The notes: generated by a model from the sequence alone, not told the origin. A stretch of 64,000 nucleotides of DNA from Bradyrhizobium sp. SZCCT0148 (GCF_018129985.1 NZ_JAFCKT010000008.1:186001-250000); one strand, 5' to 3'; positions 24,606 to 34,136 are shown, counted from the first letter of the stretch. A program made the numbers and translations.

Positions 24606-26252
24606 CTACGCCCCGAACACCTTGGCCAGGCCCGCTTTGGCCTCCTCCTGGATCCGCATCAGGTGCTCGGTGCTGCGGAAACTCTCGGCGTAGATCTTGT
24701 ACACATCCTCCGTGCCGGACGGCCGCGCGGCGAACCAGCCGTAGTCCGTCTCGACCTTGATGCCGCCAAACGGCTGGCCGTTGCCGGGCGCCTTGCTCAG
24801 CGTGGCGCGGACGGGATCACCGGCAAGGTCCTTCAGGCCGAGTTGCTCGGGCGTGACCGACTTCAAGATGTTCTTCTGCGGCCCGGTCGCGGCGACGTCG
24901 ATGCGGGCGTAATGCGGCACGCCGAACTCGGCGGTGAGATCATTGAAGAGCTGACTGGGATCGCGGCCGGTCTTCGCCATGATCTCGGCGGCGAGCAAGC
25001 CGAGGATGACGCCGTCCTTGTCGGTGGTCCAAACGCCGCCGTCGCGGCGCAGGAACGAGGCCCCTGCACTCTCCTCGCCGCCGAAGCCGAAGCCGCCGGT
25101 GAGGAGACCATCGACGAACCATTTGAAGCCGACCGGCGTCTCCACCAGCTTGCGGCCAAGCTTCTTGGCGACGCGATCGATGATCGAGCTCGACACCACG
25201 GTCTTGCCGATCGCGGCGTCCTTGCCCCAATTGGGACGGTGCGCGAACAAATAGGAGATCGCGGTCGCCAGATAATGGTTCGGATTCATCAGACCGCCGG
25301 TGCGGGTGACGATGCCGTGGCGGTCGGCGTCGGTGTCGTTGGCAAAGGCGACGTCGAAGCGGTCGCGCATCGCGATCAGGCTCGCCATCGCGTAGGGCGA
25401 TGAGCAATCCATGCGGATCTTGCCGTCCCAGTCCACCGTCATGAAACGGAAGGTCGGGTCGATGGCCTCGTTCACCACGGTGGCCTTCAGGCCATAGCGC
25501 TCGATGATCGGATGCCAGTAATGCACGGCAGCACCGCCGAGCGGGTCGATGCCGATATTGATGCCGGCGGATTTGACGAGGTCGAGATCGACGACGTTGC
25601 CGAGATCGGCGACGTAAGGCGTGACGAAATCATAGGCGCGGACGTTCGACGATTTCAGCGCCTTGGCATAGTCGATGCGCTTCACGCCCTTGAGGCCGTC
25701 GGCGAGATAGGCATTGGCGCGTTTCTCGACCACGCCGGTCACGTCGGTATCGGCCGGGCCACCATGCGGCGGATTGTATTTGTAGCCGCCATCCTCCGGC
25801 GGATTGTGCGAGGGCGTGATGACGACGCCGTCGGCGAGGCCGCTGGTGCGGCCCCTGTTGTAGGTGAGGATCGCGTGCGAGATGACAGGCGTCGGCGTAT
25901 AGCCGCCGTCCTTGTCGATCATGATGTCGACGCCGTTGGCCGCGAACACCTCGACGGCGCTGACCAGCGCCGGCTCGGCCAGCGCGTGGGTATCGATGCC
26001 GATGAAGAGCGGACCGGTCAGCCCCTTTTCCCGCCTGTAGTCGCAGATCGCCTGCGTCGTCGCGAGGATGTGGCCTTCATTGAAGGTGTTCTTGAAGGAC
26101 GTGCCACGATGACCGGAGGTGCCGAACGCAACGCGCTGCGCGGGATCGGCGACATCGGGCTTCCCGGCGAAATAGGCCGTCACCAGCCGCGGAATGTTGG
26201 TGAGCGCGTCCGGCAAAGCCTGCTTGCCCGCCCCGGGGTGAACTTCAGCCAC
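24606..26252 (-). CDS. pgm: Phosphoglucomutase (alpha-D-glucose-phosphate-specific)
   Basis: A 548-residue cytoplasmic enzyme, the usual length for the E. coli-type Pgm. It interconverts glucose-1-phosphate and glucose-6-phosphate and so feeds UDP-glucose and polysaccharide synthesis. Motifs: FGTSGHRGTSFKNTFNE, the phosphoserine loop VVITPSHNPPEDGGYKYN, the metal loop NDTDADRHGIV, GFKWFVDGLL, FGGEESAGASF and the phosphate-binding RPSGTEDVYKIYAE. The GTG at 26252 follows GAGGAT and starts the sequence VAEVHPGAGKQALPDALTN; the frame is open far upstream but that part is the antisense of the hydrolase gene. It diverges from the hydrolase. Confidence 0.94.
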   Translation of the reverse strand: MAEVHPGAGKQALPDALTNIPRLVTAYFAGKPDVADPAQRVAFGTSGHRGTSFKNTFNEGHILATTQAICDYRREKGLTGPLFIGIDTHALAEPALVSAVEVFAANGVDIMIDKDGGYTPTPVISHAILTYNRGRTSGLADGVVITPSHNPPEDGGYKYNPPHGGPADTDVTGVVEKRANAYLADGLKGVKRIDYAKALKSSNVRAYDFVTPYVADLGNVVDLDLVKSAGINIGIDPLGGAAVHYWHPIIERYGLKATVVNEAIDPTFRFMTVDWDGKIRMDCSSPYAMASLIAMRDRFDVAFANDTDADRHGIVTRTGGLMNPNHYLATAISYLFAHRPNWGKDAAIGKTVVSSSIIDRVAKKLGRKLVETPVGFKWFVDGLLTGGFGFGGEESAGASFLRRDGGVWTTDKDGVILGLLAAEIMAKTGRDPSQLFNDLTAEFGVPHYARIDVAATGPQKNILKSVTPEQLGLKDLAGDPVRATLSKAPGNGQPFGGIKVETDYGWFAARPSGTEDVYKIYAESFRSTEHLMRIQEEAKAGLAKVFGA

Positions 26253-26441
26253 TGAAATATCCTCATCCTGTCGTACAGCGATAGCGCGACACCATAGCAT
26301 CGGCCGGGCCCCCGCCAAGGGCACAACACCCGTGACGGGGACGGCGTTCCCTGGGGGATTGCTGCAGCCCGCGTGAGCGCGCAATATGCGGGACCATCTG
26401 CTCCGAATGTCGCTTCGCTCAACGGGGCTAAAGGACGTGCT

Positions 26442-27614
26442 ATGCTGCACGCCATCGAGGCCTTTCCGAATCGTCCCATGACTCTCCCGCGCAAGCTGCT
26501 GCTGCTGATCGCCGGCCTGGTGGTGGCCGGTGCGCCGGCGCGAGCCGCGGAATTCTACACCGAGGATCTCCGTATCCCCATGGCGGAGGCCGGGCCGCAA
26601 GGGCTGGAGGCTTTCCTGGTCCGCCCGGCCGGGACGAAGCGCTATCCGCTGGCGCTGCTCAGCCACGGCTCGCCGCGCAGCTTCGACGACCGCGCCACCA
26701 TGTCCGCGCACAAATATTACGGCATTGCGCTCGAATATGCCCGCCGGGGATTTGCGGCGCTGATCGTGATGCGGCGCGGTTACGGCACCTCGCCCGGCGG
26801 ACGCGTCGACAGCGTCGGCGGCTGCGCGAAGGCCGCCTATTTGCCCGCGGCCGCAGTCGCGGTTGCCGACCTGCGCGCCGCGATCGATGCGATGGCGCGC
26901 CGGCCCGACGTCACGACGACGGGCATGATCGCGGCGGGCCAATCCGCCGGCGGTCTCGCAACGGTCGCGCTCACCGCGCAGGCGCCGGCCGGGCTCGTCG
27001 CCGCGATCAACTTCGCCGGCGGCCGCGGCTCGCGCGGCGACGACGACGTCTGCAATCCCGACGGGCTGGTGCAGGCCTTCGCCACCTTCGGCAAGACCTC
27101 GCGCGTGCCGATGCTCTGGGTCTATGCGGCCAACGACTCCTATTTCGGCCCCGACCTCGCGCGCCGCCTCCATGACGGATTTCGCACTGGTGGCGGCAAT
27201 GCAAAATTCATCGCGGCGCCACCGTTCGGTGACGACGGCCACTACCTCTATGCGGTGGCGAGCCGTGCGCAATGGACGCCCTATGTCGACTCCTTCCTGC
27301 GCGAGCGCAGCCTGCTCGGTCGCGACATCCTGAACCCGCCCGACCCGCTGCCGCCGCCGCGCCAGCTCAAGGAGGCCGCGCGGACCGAATTCGCGCGCTA
27401 TCTCGCCAGCATGGTTCCGCACAAGGCGTTCGCGGTGTCGCCGAACGGCGGCTACGGCTGGCGCTCGGGGCACGCGACGGCCGACGACGCCCGGCGCGAG
27501 TCGCTGGCGGCCTGCATGAAATGGTCGCCGACCTGCACGCTCTATGCGATCGACGACCGGCTGGCCGAACCCGCGCCAGCGGCGTCCACCGACCAGAGCG
27601 CCCGTGCGCGCTAG
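26442..27614 (+). CDS. Exported alpha/beta-hydrolase (dienelactone-hydrolase-like)
   Basis: A protein of about 390 residues. Both candidate starts, 26442 (preceded by AAGGA) and 26478 (MTLPRKLLLLIAGLVVAGAPARA), place a signal peptide at the N-terminus. The hydrolase core has LALLSHGSPRSF, the strand AALIVMRRGYGTSPGG, the nucleophile elbow IAAGQSAGGLA with its serine, the Asp-bearing MLWVYAANDSYF and the His-bearing FGDDGHYLYA. A C-terminal part (YLASMVPHKAFAVSPNGGYGWRSG, CMKWSPTCTLYAIDD) resembles the short SPNG-type tail found in several periplasmic proteins. Substrate unknown. The next gene starts 52 bases downstream. Confidence 0.82.
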   Translation: MLHAIEAFPNRPMTLPRKLLLLIAGLVVAGAPARAAEFYTEDLRIPMAEAGPQGLEAFLVRPAGTKRYPLALLSHGSPRSFDDRATMSAHKYYGIALEYARRGFAALIVMRRGYGTSPGGRVDSVGGCAKAAYLPAAAVAVADLRAAIDAMARRPDVTTTGMIAAGQSAGGLATVALTAQAPAGLVAAINFAGGRGSRGDDDVCNPDGLVQAFATFGKTSRVPMLWVYAANDSYFGPDLARRLHDGFRTGGGNAKFIAAPPFGDDGHYLYAVASRAQWTPYVDSFLRERSLLGRDILNPPDPLPPPRQLKEAARTEFARYLASMVPHKAFAVSPNGGYGWRSGHATADDARRESLAACMKWSPTCTLYAIDDRLAEPAPAASTDQSARAR

Positions 27615-27666
27615 TCGCCCGTGCGTCGGATGCCGTTTGTTAACTCAGGAGCTCTATGACGGAGCC

Positions 27667-28431
27667 ATGCTGTGGGATCGGGCAGGCTTCTATCTCGGCG
27701 CGACGTGGCGACGCGTGGCGATCGTGTTGCTGTTGTCGGCTCCGCTCTGCGCACACGCCGGAGACGGCAACGCGGAGCTCGGCGCCAGCGAAACGCCGTC
27801 ATCCCGGACCATGATCCGGAAGATCATCGAGCGAGAAACCGCAAACACCAATTTGCCAGCCGATATCGCCGAAGCCGTCGTCTTCGTCGAAAGCGGCTAC
27901 AATTCGGCCGTCATCGGCAGCGTCGGCGAGGTCGGCCTGATGCAGGTGCGGCCCGAGACGGCGGCGATGCTGGGTTTTCGGGGCAGCGACGCGGAACTCG
28001 CCGAACCCGACATCAACATCCATTATGGAGTGCTTTATCTCAGCCGGGCCTGGCGTCTCGCCGGCGGGGACATCTGCCGCGCCCTGATGAAGTACCGGGC
28101 GGGCCATGGCGAAGAGGCGATGACCGCCCGGTCGCAAGTCTATTGCAACCGCGCCCGTAACCGCCTTGTCGCCATGAACTCGAAGGCGTTGTCGATCGAA
28201 GCTGCCGCCGCTCCGGAACCGGCTCCCCCGCTTGCGGCTGTTGCGGTGGCAGCGGCTGCGGCCAAACCGGCGAGCCGCCCGAAGCTGTCGGCGCAGCCCA
28301 AGACGGTCTATGCCCGCTATCGTCAGGGCACCGCGGCCGCCAGCCGCGCCTATTGGGCCGCCCACGAGGCCCGGGTCAGCCAGATCAAGGCTCGCATCGA
28401 AGCGCGATGGAAGCGCGTCGCATCACGCTGA
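27667..28431 (+). CDS. Lytic transglycosylase (SLT domain)
   Basis: A 254-residue exported protein. Start at 27667 (MLWDRAGFYLGATWRR), followed by a hydrophobic signal segment ending CAHAGDG. Residues about 45-150 are a SLT domain: LPADIAEAVVFVESGYNSAVIG holds the catalytic glutamate (VESG), with VGLMQVRPETAAMLGF and INIHYGVLYLSRAW as the other signatures. It should cleave the glycan strand of peptidoglycan. The C-terminal 80 residues are Ala/Pro-rich and then basic (KTVYARYRQG, ARIEARWKRVASR), a likely linker plus wall-contacting tail. The gene is 4 bases from the convergent OmpR-type regulator's stop. Confidence 0.88.
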   Translation: MLWDRAGFYLGATWRRVAIVLLLSAPLCAHAGDGNAELGASETPSSRTMIRKIIERETANTNLPADIAEAVVFVESGYNSAVIGSVGEVGLMQVRPETAAMLGFRGSDAELAEPDINIHYGVLYLSRAWRLAGGDICRALMKYRAGHGEEAMTARSQVYCNRARNRLVAMNSKALSIEAAAAPEPAPPLAAVAVAAAAAKPASRPKLSAQPKTVYARYRQGTAAASRAYWAAHEARVSQIKARIEARWKRVASR

Positions 28432-28435
28432 CGCT

Positions 28436-29293
28436 CTATAATCTTTCGCTGAGCGCAAGCTTGTAGCCGACGCCGGTCACGGTCGCGATCACGGGCGTGC
28501 CGCTGCCGACGAGCTTGCGGCGCAGCCGCGCCACCAGCGCATCGACGGTGCGGATGTCGACCTCGGCCTGGCGGTTGCTGACGACCTCGATCAGATAGTC
28601 GCGGCTGAGCGGCCGTCCGTCGGCGCCGACCAGCGCGGCGAGCAGGTCGAATTCGGCGCGCGTCAGCGACACCGGCTTGCCGTCGCTGCCGAGCAATTCG
28701 CGCCGGGTGAGGTCGATGATCCAGTCGCCGAACGCGGTCGAATTGTGGTTGCGCGCCGCCTTGCGATCGAGCGAGCGCCGCCGCAGCACGCTGCGGGCGC
28801 GCGCGAGCAGATCGCGCAGATTGATCGGCTTGGTGACGTAGTGGTCGCCGGCGATCTCGAGACCGAGGATGCGGTCGACGTCGGTGTCGCGCCGCGTCAC
28901 GAAGATGATGCCGGCATTGCTGGTCGCCTGGATCTCCTTGGCGAGTTCGAAGCCGTCACCGTCGGGCAGCTGCACGTCGAGGAAGATGAGATCTGTGCGC
29001 GCACGCAATGCCTGGCGGCACTCCGCGCAGGAGCTGGCGCCGATCACGTCGAAATTGTTCTCGCTGAAATAGCCGACCAGCATGGTCCGCGTCACCGGAT
29101 CGTCCTCGACCACGATCAGCCGCTCCCGGCCGGCGAGACGCAACTCGTTCAGTGCGGAATCAGCCACTGTCTTGGGTGTCCTGTGTGCCTGGGATCCGCC
29201 TTGGATGGCCTGCGGCCCGCCTTGGATGGCCTGCGGCCCGCCTTGGAAATTCAAGTCACTGCGCAGCGCGCTGTCATGTGAACGGACATTCAC
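28436..29293 (-). CDS. OmpR/PhoB-type response regulator
   Basis: A regulator of up to 285 residues. The receiver domain (about residues 57-175) has the acidic VVEDDPVTR, the phosphoacceptor Asp in LIFLDVQLPDGDGFEL, and VTKPINLRDLLAR with the conserved Lys. The C-terminal winged helix (FGDWIIDLTRRELLG, LTRAEFDLLAALVGADGRPLSRD, VDIRTVDALVARLRRKL, IATVTGVGYKL) is a PhoB-type DNA-binding domain. The N-terminal 40 residues contain two and a half copies of QGGPQAI from a 21-bp DNA repeat. A GTG at 29167 (VADSALNEL) is an alternative start that would leave the repeat in the leader. No kinase is adjacent. Confidence 0.9.
   Translation of the reverse strand: MNVRSHDSALRSDLNFQGGPQAIQGGPQAIQGGSQAHRTPKTVADSALNELRLAGRERLIVVEDDPVTRTMLVGYFSENNFDVIGASSCAECRQALRARTDLIFLDVQLPDGDGFELAKEIQATSNAGIIFVTRRDTDVDRILGLEIAGDHYVTKPINLRDLLARARSVLRRRSLDRKAARNHNSTAFGDWIIDLTRRELLGSDGKPVSLTRAEFDLLAALVGADGRPLSRDYLIEVVSNRQAEVDIRTVDALVARLRRKLVGSGTPVIATVTGVGYKLALSERL
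29198..29247. repeat. 21-bp direct repeat, about 2.4 copies
   Basis: GCCTTGGATGGCCTGCGGCCC occurs at 29198-29218 and 29219-29239 and is followed by a partial GCCTTGGA copy. It lies in the N-terminal extension or 5' leader of the OmpR-type regulator. Being a multiple of three, copy changes would keep the frame. Confidence 0.9.
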
Positions 29294-29585
29294 GACTTGT
29301 TCGAGCCCCCGAATTTGCCTGGTGGAATATTAGGCGCGTTGCGATGCGCAAACAACATTGCTCATGGTCTCCGGGATTAAGTATGAATTGGCCCACAATT
29401 CTCATTCCGCGCACCGGAGCGCAGGACGGCCCCTGCCAGGGCCTCGGCCGGCTCGCGGCCAGCGATCCCGCACATTCGGCTTCGGACTCAACCGGCGATT
29501 AACGTAAAAAAGGCCTTCGGCTTCGGAAAGCCGGTCCGCGCCTCTATGGTCCCGCCTGCACAATGCGAACCATGGAGCAGGCGTG
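29294..29585. other. Intergenic region between divergent regulator and acyltransferase
   Basis: About 290 bases between the two divergent starts. A small imperfect hairpin occurs near 29509-29536 (AAGGCCTTCGGCTTCGGAAAGCC). I see no gene and no recognisable operator. Confidence 0.4.
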
Positions 29586-30743
29586 ATGCAGGGGCAGGCC
29601 CGGTTGGCTGCCGGTCGAAGCGAGCAAGGCGCAGCGCCGTTCGGCCGTTCGCACACACTCGATGTCCTGCGCGGCCTCGCCATCGCCGGCGTGATGGCCA
29701 TCCACGTCTCGCAATCGTTTCCGTCGAACATCCACGCCGTCGACTACGCGTTCATGTGCGGCTGGACGGGCGTCAACGTGTTCTACTTCGTCAGCGCCAT
29801 GACGATGTGCCTGATGTGGACGCAGCGTGTCGAAACCAATCCCACGCGCAAGTTCTACATCCGCCGTGTCTTGCGCATCGCGCCACTGTTCTGGCTCGCG
29901 ATCCCGGTCTACCTCATGATCAACGGCACCGGGCCAAGCGACAATGCGCCCAACGGCATCGGACCCGTTCAAGTGATCCTGACCGCGACGTTCCTGCACG
30001 GCTTCTGGCCGGACAGCGTCAACAGCGTCGTGCCCGGCGACTGGTCGATCGCGGCCGAGATGACCTTCTATCTCGTCTTCCCGATCCTGGTCACCGCGTT
30101 CGGCTCGCGCCGCCATCTCTACGTCGCGCTCGCGATCGTGCTGCATCTCGTCAATGTCTGCCTGTTCAAGCCGTGGGCCTTCGCGCTGTTCTCCGCCTAT
30201 TACGGCCCCGGCCACGAGGCATTCGTTTGGACCACGCTGCACATCAGCTTCCTGAACCAGTTGCCGGTCTTTCTGGTCGGATGCGCGCTGTTCTTCTCGC
30301 TGCGCGACGGATTTGCCAGGTCGGACGCCGCGATCTACGCGGTGTTCGTCGCGCTGTCCTTTGTCGCCAACCGTGTCACCGGCTCGCACGAATTCAACTA
30401 TCTGATGATCAACCTCGTGCTCGGCGCGCTGGTTGCCGGTTGCATCAAGCTTGCCATCCGCTTCAAGCCCCTCGAAGCGCTCGGCCGTAATTCCTATTCG
30501 ATGTACCTGTCCCACTTCGCGGTGATTTACGGCCTGCGTCAGCTCTGGCCGCTCGCCGATGGACTGGTCTCGCTGATCATCGCCTATGTCGTCACTGCTG
30601 CGCTCAGCTATATCGTCGCACGTGCGACGTGGCATCTGGTCGAACGGCGCGCGCAGGACCTGGCGCACCGGCTGACATCCGCGGGATCGGAGCGGTCGAC
30701 CGTCCGGACGGCCGTCGCCGCCACAGCGGCCGGAATGCGCTGA
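29586..30743 (+). CDS. Acyltransferase 3 family membrane protein
   Basis: A 385-residue inner-membrane protein with about ten hydrophobic segments. Typical acyltransferase-3 (OafA-like) motifs: THTLDVLRGLAIAGVMAIHVSQ with the catalytic His in the first helix, NPTRKFYIRRVLRIAPLFWL, GDWSIAAEMTFYLVFP and SYSMYLSHFAVIYGL. Such proteins O-acetylate or otherwise acylate extracellular polysaccharides or lipopolysaccharide. The gene stands alone before the metallo-beta-lactamase-fold gene, outside the main polysaccharide cluster. The acceptor is unknown. Starts at 29583 (GTG) and 29586 (ATG) are equally placed for GGAG. Confidence 0.9.
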   Translation: MQGQARLAAGRSEQGAAPFGRSHTLDVLRGLAIAGVMAIHVSQSFPSNIHAVDYAFMCGWTGVNVFYFVSAMTMCLMWTQRVETNPTRKFYIRRVLRIAPLFWLAIPVYLMINGTGPSDNAPNGIGPVQVILTATFLHGFWPDSVNSVVPGDWSIAAEMTFYLVFPILVTAFGSRRHLYVALAIVLHLVNVCLFKPWAFALFSAYYGPGHEAFVWTTLHISFLNQLPVFLVGCALFFSLRDGFARSDAAIYAVFVALSFVANRVTGSHEFNYLMINLVLGALVAGCIKLAIRFKPLEALGRNSYSMYLSHFAVIYGLRQLWPLADGLVSLIIAYVVTAALSYIVARATWHLVERRAQDLAHRLTSAGSERSTVRTAVAATAAGMR

Positions 30744-30836
30744 ACGCCCCTTCTCCGTCCCTGCTGTCCGGATGCAGCTTGCTTCATTGACCGCTTCGCA
30801 CCTACTCTGGGAACTCCTCACGCTGGAGTGGGCACC

Positions 30837-31685
30837 ATGGAGGTCATACTGCTCGGCACCGGCGGCCCGCGCCCGGACCCGTGCCGCATGGCAACGACCA
30901 CGCTGATCAGGCTCGGCGACGAGAACATCCTGTTCGACGCGGGCCGCGGTGTCATGGTGCAGCTCAGCAAGGCCGGCGTGCCGCTTGGCGCCATCGACAC
31001 GGTTCTTCTCACGCACCACCATTTCGACCACATCGGCGACCTCTACGATGTGATGCTCAATTCATGGATGCACGGCCGCAACGGCGAGCTGCGCATCTAT
31101 GGGCCACCGGACACCGAGCGGCTCGTCAACACGCTGATCACGCAGGTCTACGACAAGGACATCACCTGGCGGGACAAGGGCGAGCCCGCCTTGGGCGGCT
31201 GGAAACCCGTCGTCGCGACGGACATCATCCCGGGGCCCGTTCTCGACACCGGGCGCTGGAAGATCAGCGCCGAGCTGGTGTCGCATGGCGACGGCCTCGA
31301 CATGCCGCCGGCCTTTCTCGCGCGATGGATGTGTCTCGGCTATCGCTTCGAGGCGGACGGCAAGGTCATAGCAATTTCGGGCGACACGGTGCCCTGCCCC
31401 GGGCTCGAGCGGCTGGCTGAAGGCGCCGACTTGCTTGTCCAGTGCTGTTTCCTCGCGACGCCGGAAATCAACAACGAGCACCTCCGCCGTCTTGCGAAAT
31501 TCACGATCGCCTGCGGCGACACCGTCGGCAAGGTTGCGGCCAAGGCCGGCGTCAAGAAGCTCGCACTGACGCATCATCGGCCGCGCGCCGACGATGCCAT
31601 GCTGAACGCGCTGCTTGCGGATATCAGGCAGGATTATGCCGGACCGGTCGTGCTCGGCGAGGATCTCACGCGCATCGAGGTCTAG
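30837..31685 (+). CDS. Metallo-beta-lactamase-fold hydrolase (RNase Z-like group)
   Basis: A 282-residue protein. MEVILLGTGGPRPDPCRMATTTLIR opens the fold, and LLTHHHFDHIGDL is the zinc-binding HxHxDH motif; ISGDTVPCPGL supplies the bridging Asp and KKLALTHHRPR the C-terminal His. The order resembles RNase Z and arylsulfatase AtsA-type hydrolases; the absence of tRNA-specific exosite sequences leaves the substrate open. The ATG at 30837 with GGAG 8 bases before it is preferred to a GTG at 30828. Confidence 0.85.
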   Translation: MEVILLGTGGPRPDPCRMATTTLIRLGDENILFDAGRGVMVQLSKAGVPLGAIDTVLLTHHHFDHIGDLYDVMLNSWMHGRNGELRIYGPPDTERLVNTLITQVYDKDITWRDKGEPALGGWKPVVATDIIPGPVLDTGRWKISAELVSHGDGLDMPPAFLARWMCLGYRFEADGKVIAISGDTVPCPGLERLAEGADLLVQCCFLATPEINNEHLRRLAKFTIACGDTVGKVAAKAGVKKLALTHHRPRADDAMLNALLADIRQDYAGPVVLGEDLTRIEV

Positions 31686-31711
31686 GCGCCAACGATCAGT
31701 TCCCCTGCGAC

Positions 31712-32587
31712 TCAGGACGATCCGACTTCGATCCGGAACGACAGTCGCTCTTCCGCACCCGGCGCGATATGCATCAGGCCCGGCTTGTCAGCGAATTCGC
31801 CATCAAAGCCGACAGGACTGGCATAGCCGTGCCAGGGCTCGATGCAGAGAAACGGTGCGCCCGATGGCTTCGACCAGACCCCGAGCTCGCGAAAGCCGCG
31901 CCATGACATCGTCAGCCAGGGGCCGCTGGACGCGGCATAGCGGACCGCGTCGCTCTCGATCCGGTCGAAGATGATGGCGTCATCGGCGAACAGGGATTCG
32001 GACAAGTGAAGCACCGCGCCTTCGAGCGGGCTCGGCTCCGTTGCCGGACGCAGCAACCCGCCATCGAGACGGCGGACGGGAGACGGCTCCGCGCTGGCGA
32101 ACGTCAGAGCGTAGCTCTCCTTGGCATGTCCCGGCTGAAGCGGCCAGTTGAACGCGGGATGACCACCCATCGAAGCCGGTAATGTCTCTTTGCCGGTATT
32201 GGCGATGGTGAGCGTCAGATCGAGGCCGGCATCATCGAGCGCATAGATTGCGGTCAGCCGGAACGCGAACGGATAGAGCGCCCGCGTCGTCTCGTTGTCT
32301 TCGAGCACCAGCACGCAGCGACGCTCGCCGCGCTCCGCCCATGCGAAGCGGCTGTCGCGCGCAAAGCCGTGCTGGGTCATCCGGTACGTCTTGCCCCGGT
32401 GCCGCAATTCATCCCCGGCAAGACGCCCCACGATCGGAAACAGCAGCGGCGCATGGCGCGGCCATTCCGGCCCGGCCTGCCAGACGAATTCGGTGGCGTC
32501 GTCCTTCAACGAGCACAGTTCGGCGCCGTGCGCCTTGATCGTCGCGGTGAGGGAGCCGCTGCGAAGGGAGTGGGTATCGTCACTCAT
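31712..32587 (-). CDS. Aldose-1-epimerase family protein (LacX/YeaD-like)
   Basis: A 291-residue protein of the galactose-mutarotase superfamily: LKDDATEFVWQAG, HAPLLFPIVGRL, QHGFARDSRFAW with the conserved His, MGGHPAFNWPL with the other active-site His, and FLCIEPWHGYAS with the catalytic Glu near the C-terminus. It should interconvert sugar anomers, perhaps of phosphorylated or oligosaccharide sugars. ATGs at 32596 and 32587 are both possible; I use 32587. It lies next to the polysaccharide locus but faces away from it. Confidence 0.85.
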   Translation of the reverse strand: MSDDTHSLRSGSLTATIKAHGAELCSLKDDATEFVWQAGPEWPRHAPLLFPIVGRLAGDELRHRGKTYRMTQHGFARDSRFAWAERGERRCVLVLEDNETTRALYPFAFRLTAIYALDDAGLDLTLTIANTGKETLPASMGGHPAFNWPLQPGHAKESYALTFASAEPSPVRRLDGGLLRPATEPSPLEGAVLHLSESLFADDAIIFDRIESDAVRYAASSGPWLTMSWRGFRELGVWSKPSGAPFLCIEPWHGYASPVGFDGEFADKPGLMHIAPGAEERLSFRIEVGSS

Positions 32588-32768
32588 GGCCGACATCTAC
32601 ACTGCGACCTCACACGCAGCAAGGCAGCGTCAGCCATGCAGGCGGAGCGCCTCGGCCGTGCAGCGCTTGGTCATATTTCTGTACCCTAACGGTTGCTCTC
32701 TTGCGGCTCGTCCGCCACCTGCTTGCCGCAAGGCAGCCCGGGCGCCGATCAACCAATGTGGTAGCCAA

Positions 32769-33872
32769 TTGAAATTCTTCATCAACGGCCGCTTTCTGTC
32801 GCAAAAGCTCACCGGCGTTCAGCGTTATGCCGCCGAGATCGTCAAGGCGATCGACGTGCTATTGGCGTCGGAGCAAACGCCAGCCTCGCTGCGGAACGCA
32901 GACTGGCAGTTGCTGACGCCCGTGGATGCAAGCGAGCAGCTTCAGCTGGAGCGAATCAAAACTCGCGCCGTCGGCCGCTTGCGCGGGCACGCTTGGGATC
33001 AAATCGACCTGGCGCGCGCCGCTGCCGGAGGTCGCTTGATCAGTCTTGCCAATTCCGGCCCGGTATTCCATCGCGACCACATTGTCGTGATCCACGACGC
33101 ACAAGTCTTTCGCAGGCCCGACTTCTTCAACTGGCGCTATCTGGCGGTTCACCGGACCATGGGCCGGCTGCTCGCCCGGCACGCAAGCATCGCAACCGTA
33201 TCGGGTTTTTCGCGCAAAGAGCTTGCCGAGGTGCTGAATCTGCCGGCGACGGCGATCCCGGTCTTTCCCAATAGCGCAGAACACTTCGCCAGGACGAAGC
33301 CGGATCCCGGCATCATTGCCCGTCTCGGGCTTCAGCCGCAGAACTTCTTTCTCTATGTCGGCTCCAGGACCAAGAACAAGAATCTTTCCGTCGCGATCCG
33401 GGCCATCGAGCTGCTCGACAGGACCAACGTTCCACTGGTCATCGTGGGCGGCGACAATAGCAAGGTCTTCCAGGACAATTCGAGCGACGGGGCTTCCGGC
33501 CTGTTGCTGGCCGGGCGTCTGACGGACAGCGAGATCGCAGCGCTCTACGCGCATGCGTCGGCATTTGTGTTTCCCTCGCTCTATGAAGGCTTCGGCGTAC
33601 CTCCGCTCGAAGCCATGATCTTCGGTTGCCCGGTCATCGCCTCGACGGCCGAGGCGGTCGTTGAGACCTGCGCCGACGCCGCTGCGTATTTTGACGCCAA
33701 TGATGCCGTCGCGTTGAAGCAACTCATGCTCGAAAGATTGGCAATCGGTGCCATCTCAGATCAGGAACGCCGGCGGCAGCAGGAACGTGTTGCGTTCTTT
33801 TCGTGGCAGAAGTCGGCGAAGTCTTTACTTGACCATCTTGCACCACCGACAAGCGTTGCCAGCGCTGCTTGA
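32769..33872 (+). CDS. GT4-family glycosyltransferase
   Basis: A 367-residue cytoplasmic or peripheral-membrane transferase. The start is a TTG at 32769 giving (M)KFFINGRFLSQKLTGVQRYAAEIV; no in-frame ATG fits as well. The first half is the acceptor domain (VVIHDAQVF, FSRKELAEVL), the second the donor domain: FFLYVGSRTKNKNL, LVIVGG, ASAFVFPSLYEGFGVPPLEAMIFGCPVIAS, the EX7E-like motif of GT4 enzymes. It resembles mannosyltransferases of the same group, but donor and acceptor are not defined. It is the first gene of the plus-strand polysaccharide block. Confidence 0.88.
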   Translation: MKFFINGRFLSQKLTGVQRYAAEIVKAIDVLLASEQTPASLRNADWQLLTPVDASEQLQLERIKTRAVGRLRGHAWDQIDLARAAAGGRLISLANSGPVFHRDHIVVIHDAQVFRRPDFFNWRYLAVHRTMGRLLARHASIATVSGFSRKELAEVLNLPATAIPVFPNSAEHFARTKPDPGIIARLGLQPQNFFLYVGSRTKNKNLSVAIRAIELLDRTNVPLVIVGGDNSKVFQDNSSDGASGLLLAGRLTDSEIAALYAHASAFVFPSLYEGFGVPPLEAMIFGCPVIASTAEAVVETCADAAAYFDANDAVALKQLMLERLAIGAISDQERRRQQERVAFFSWQKSAKSLLDHLAPPTSVASAA

Positions 33873-34136
33873 AGTTTGATGCACTTCGCTCATCACGCGC
33901 ATCGGTTTTCGCTCAAACAATTTGCAACTGGCTCCAACTCGCGCACTTGCACATAGTTCCACCGCATCTTTTCGTTCTTCCTTCGACAATCGTGTGCGCA
34001 ATTGGCTTGGCGCAACATCACCACATCGCTGCCCCATTATCGCTACGGATTCGAGGAACTGTGTTTCGCACTAGCGAACTTGGAGCCGGCACTGACGAAG
34101 TCCGGCTCTCCAAAACAGTTCTACGGAAGGCAAACG
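33873..34136. other. Intergenic region between two glycosyltransferase genes
   Basis: A 264-base gap, lower in GC than the genes around it, between two plus-strand genes. It probably carries a promoter for the gene at 34137. No gene is seen. Confidence 0.45.

Noticed and set aside
26253..27473. N-terminal extension of the pgm frame to 955 codons
   Set aside because: The extra part is antisense to the hydrolase gene; the GTG at 26252 with GAGGAT upstream gives the normal family length.
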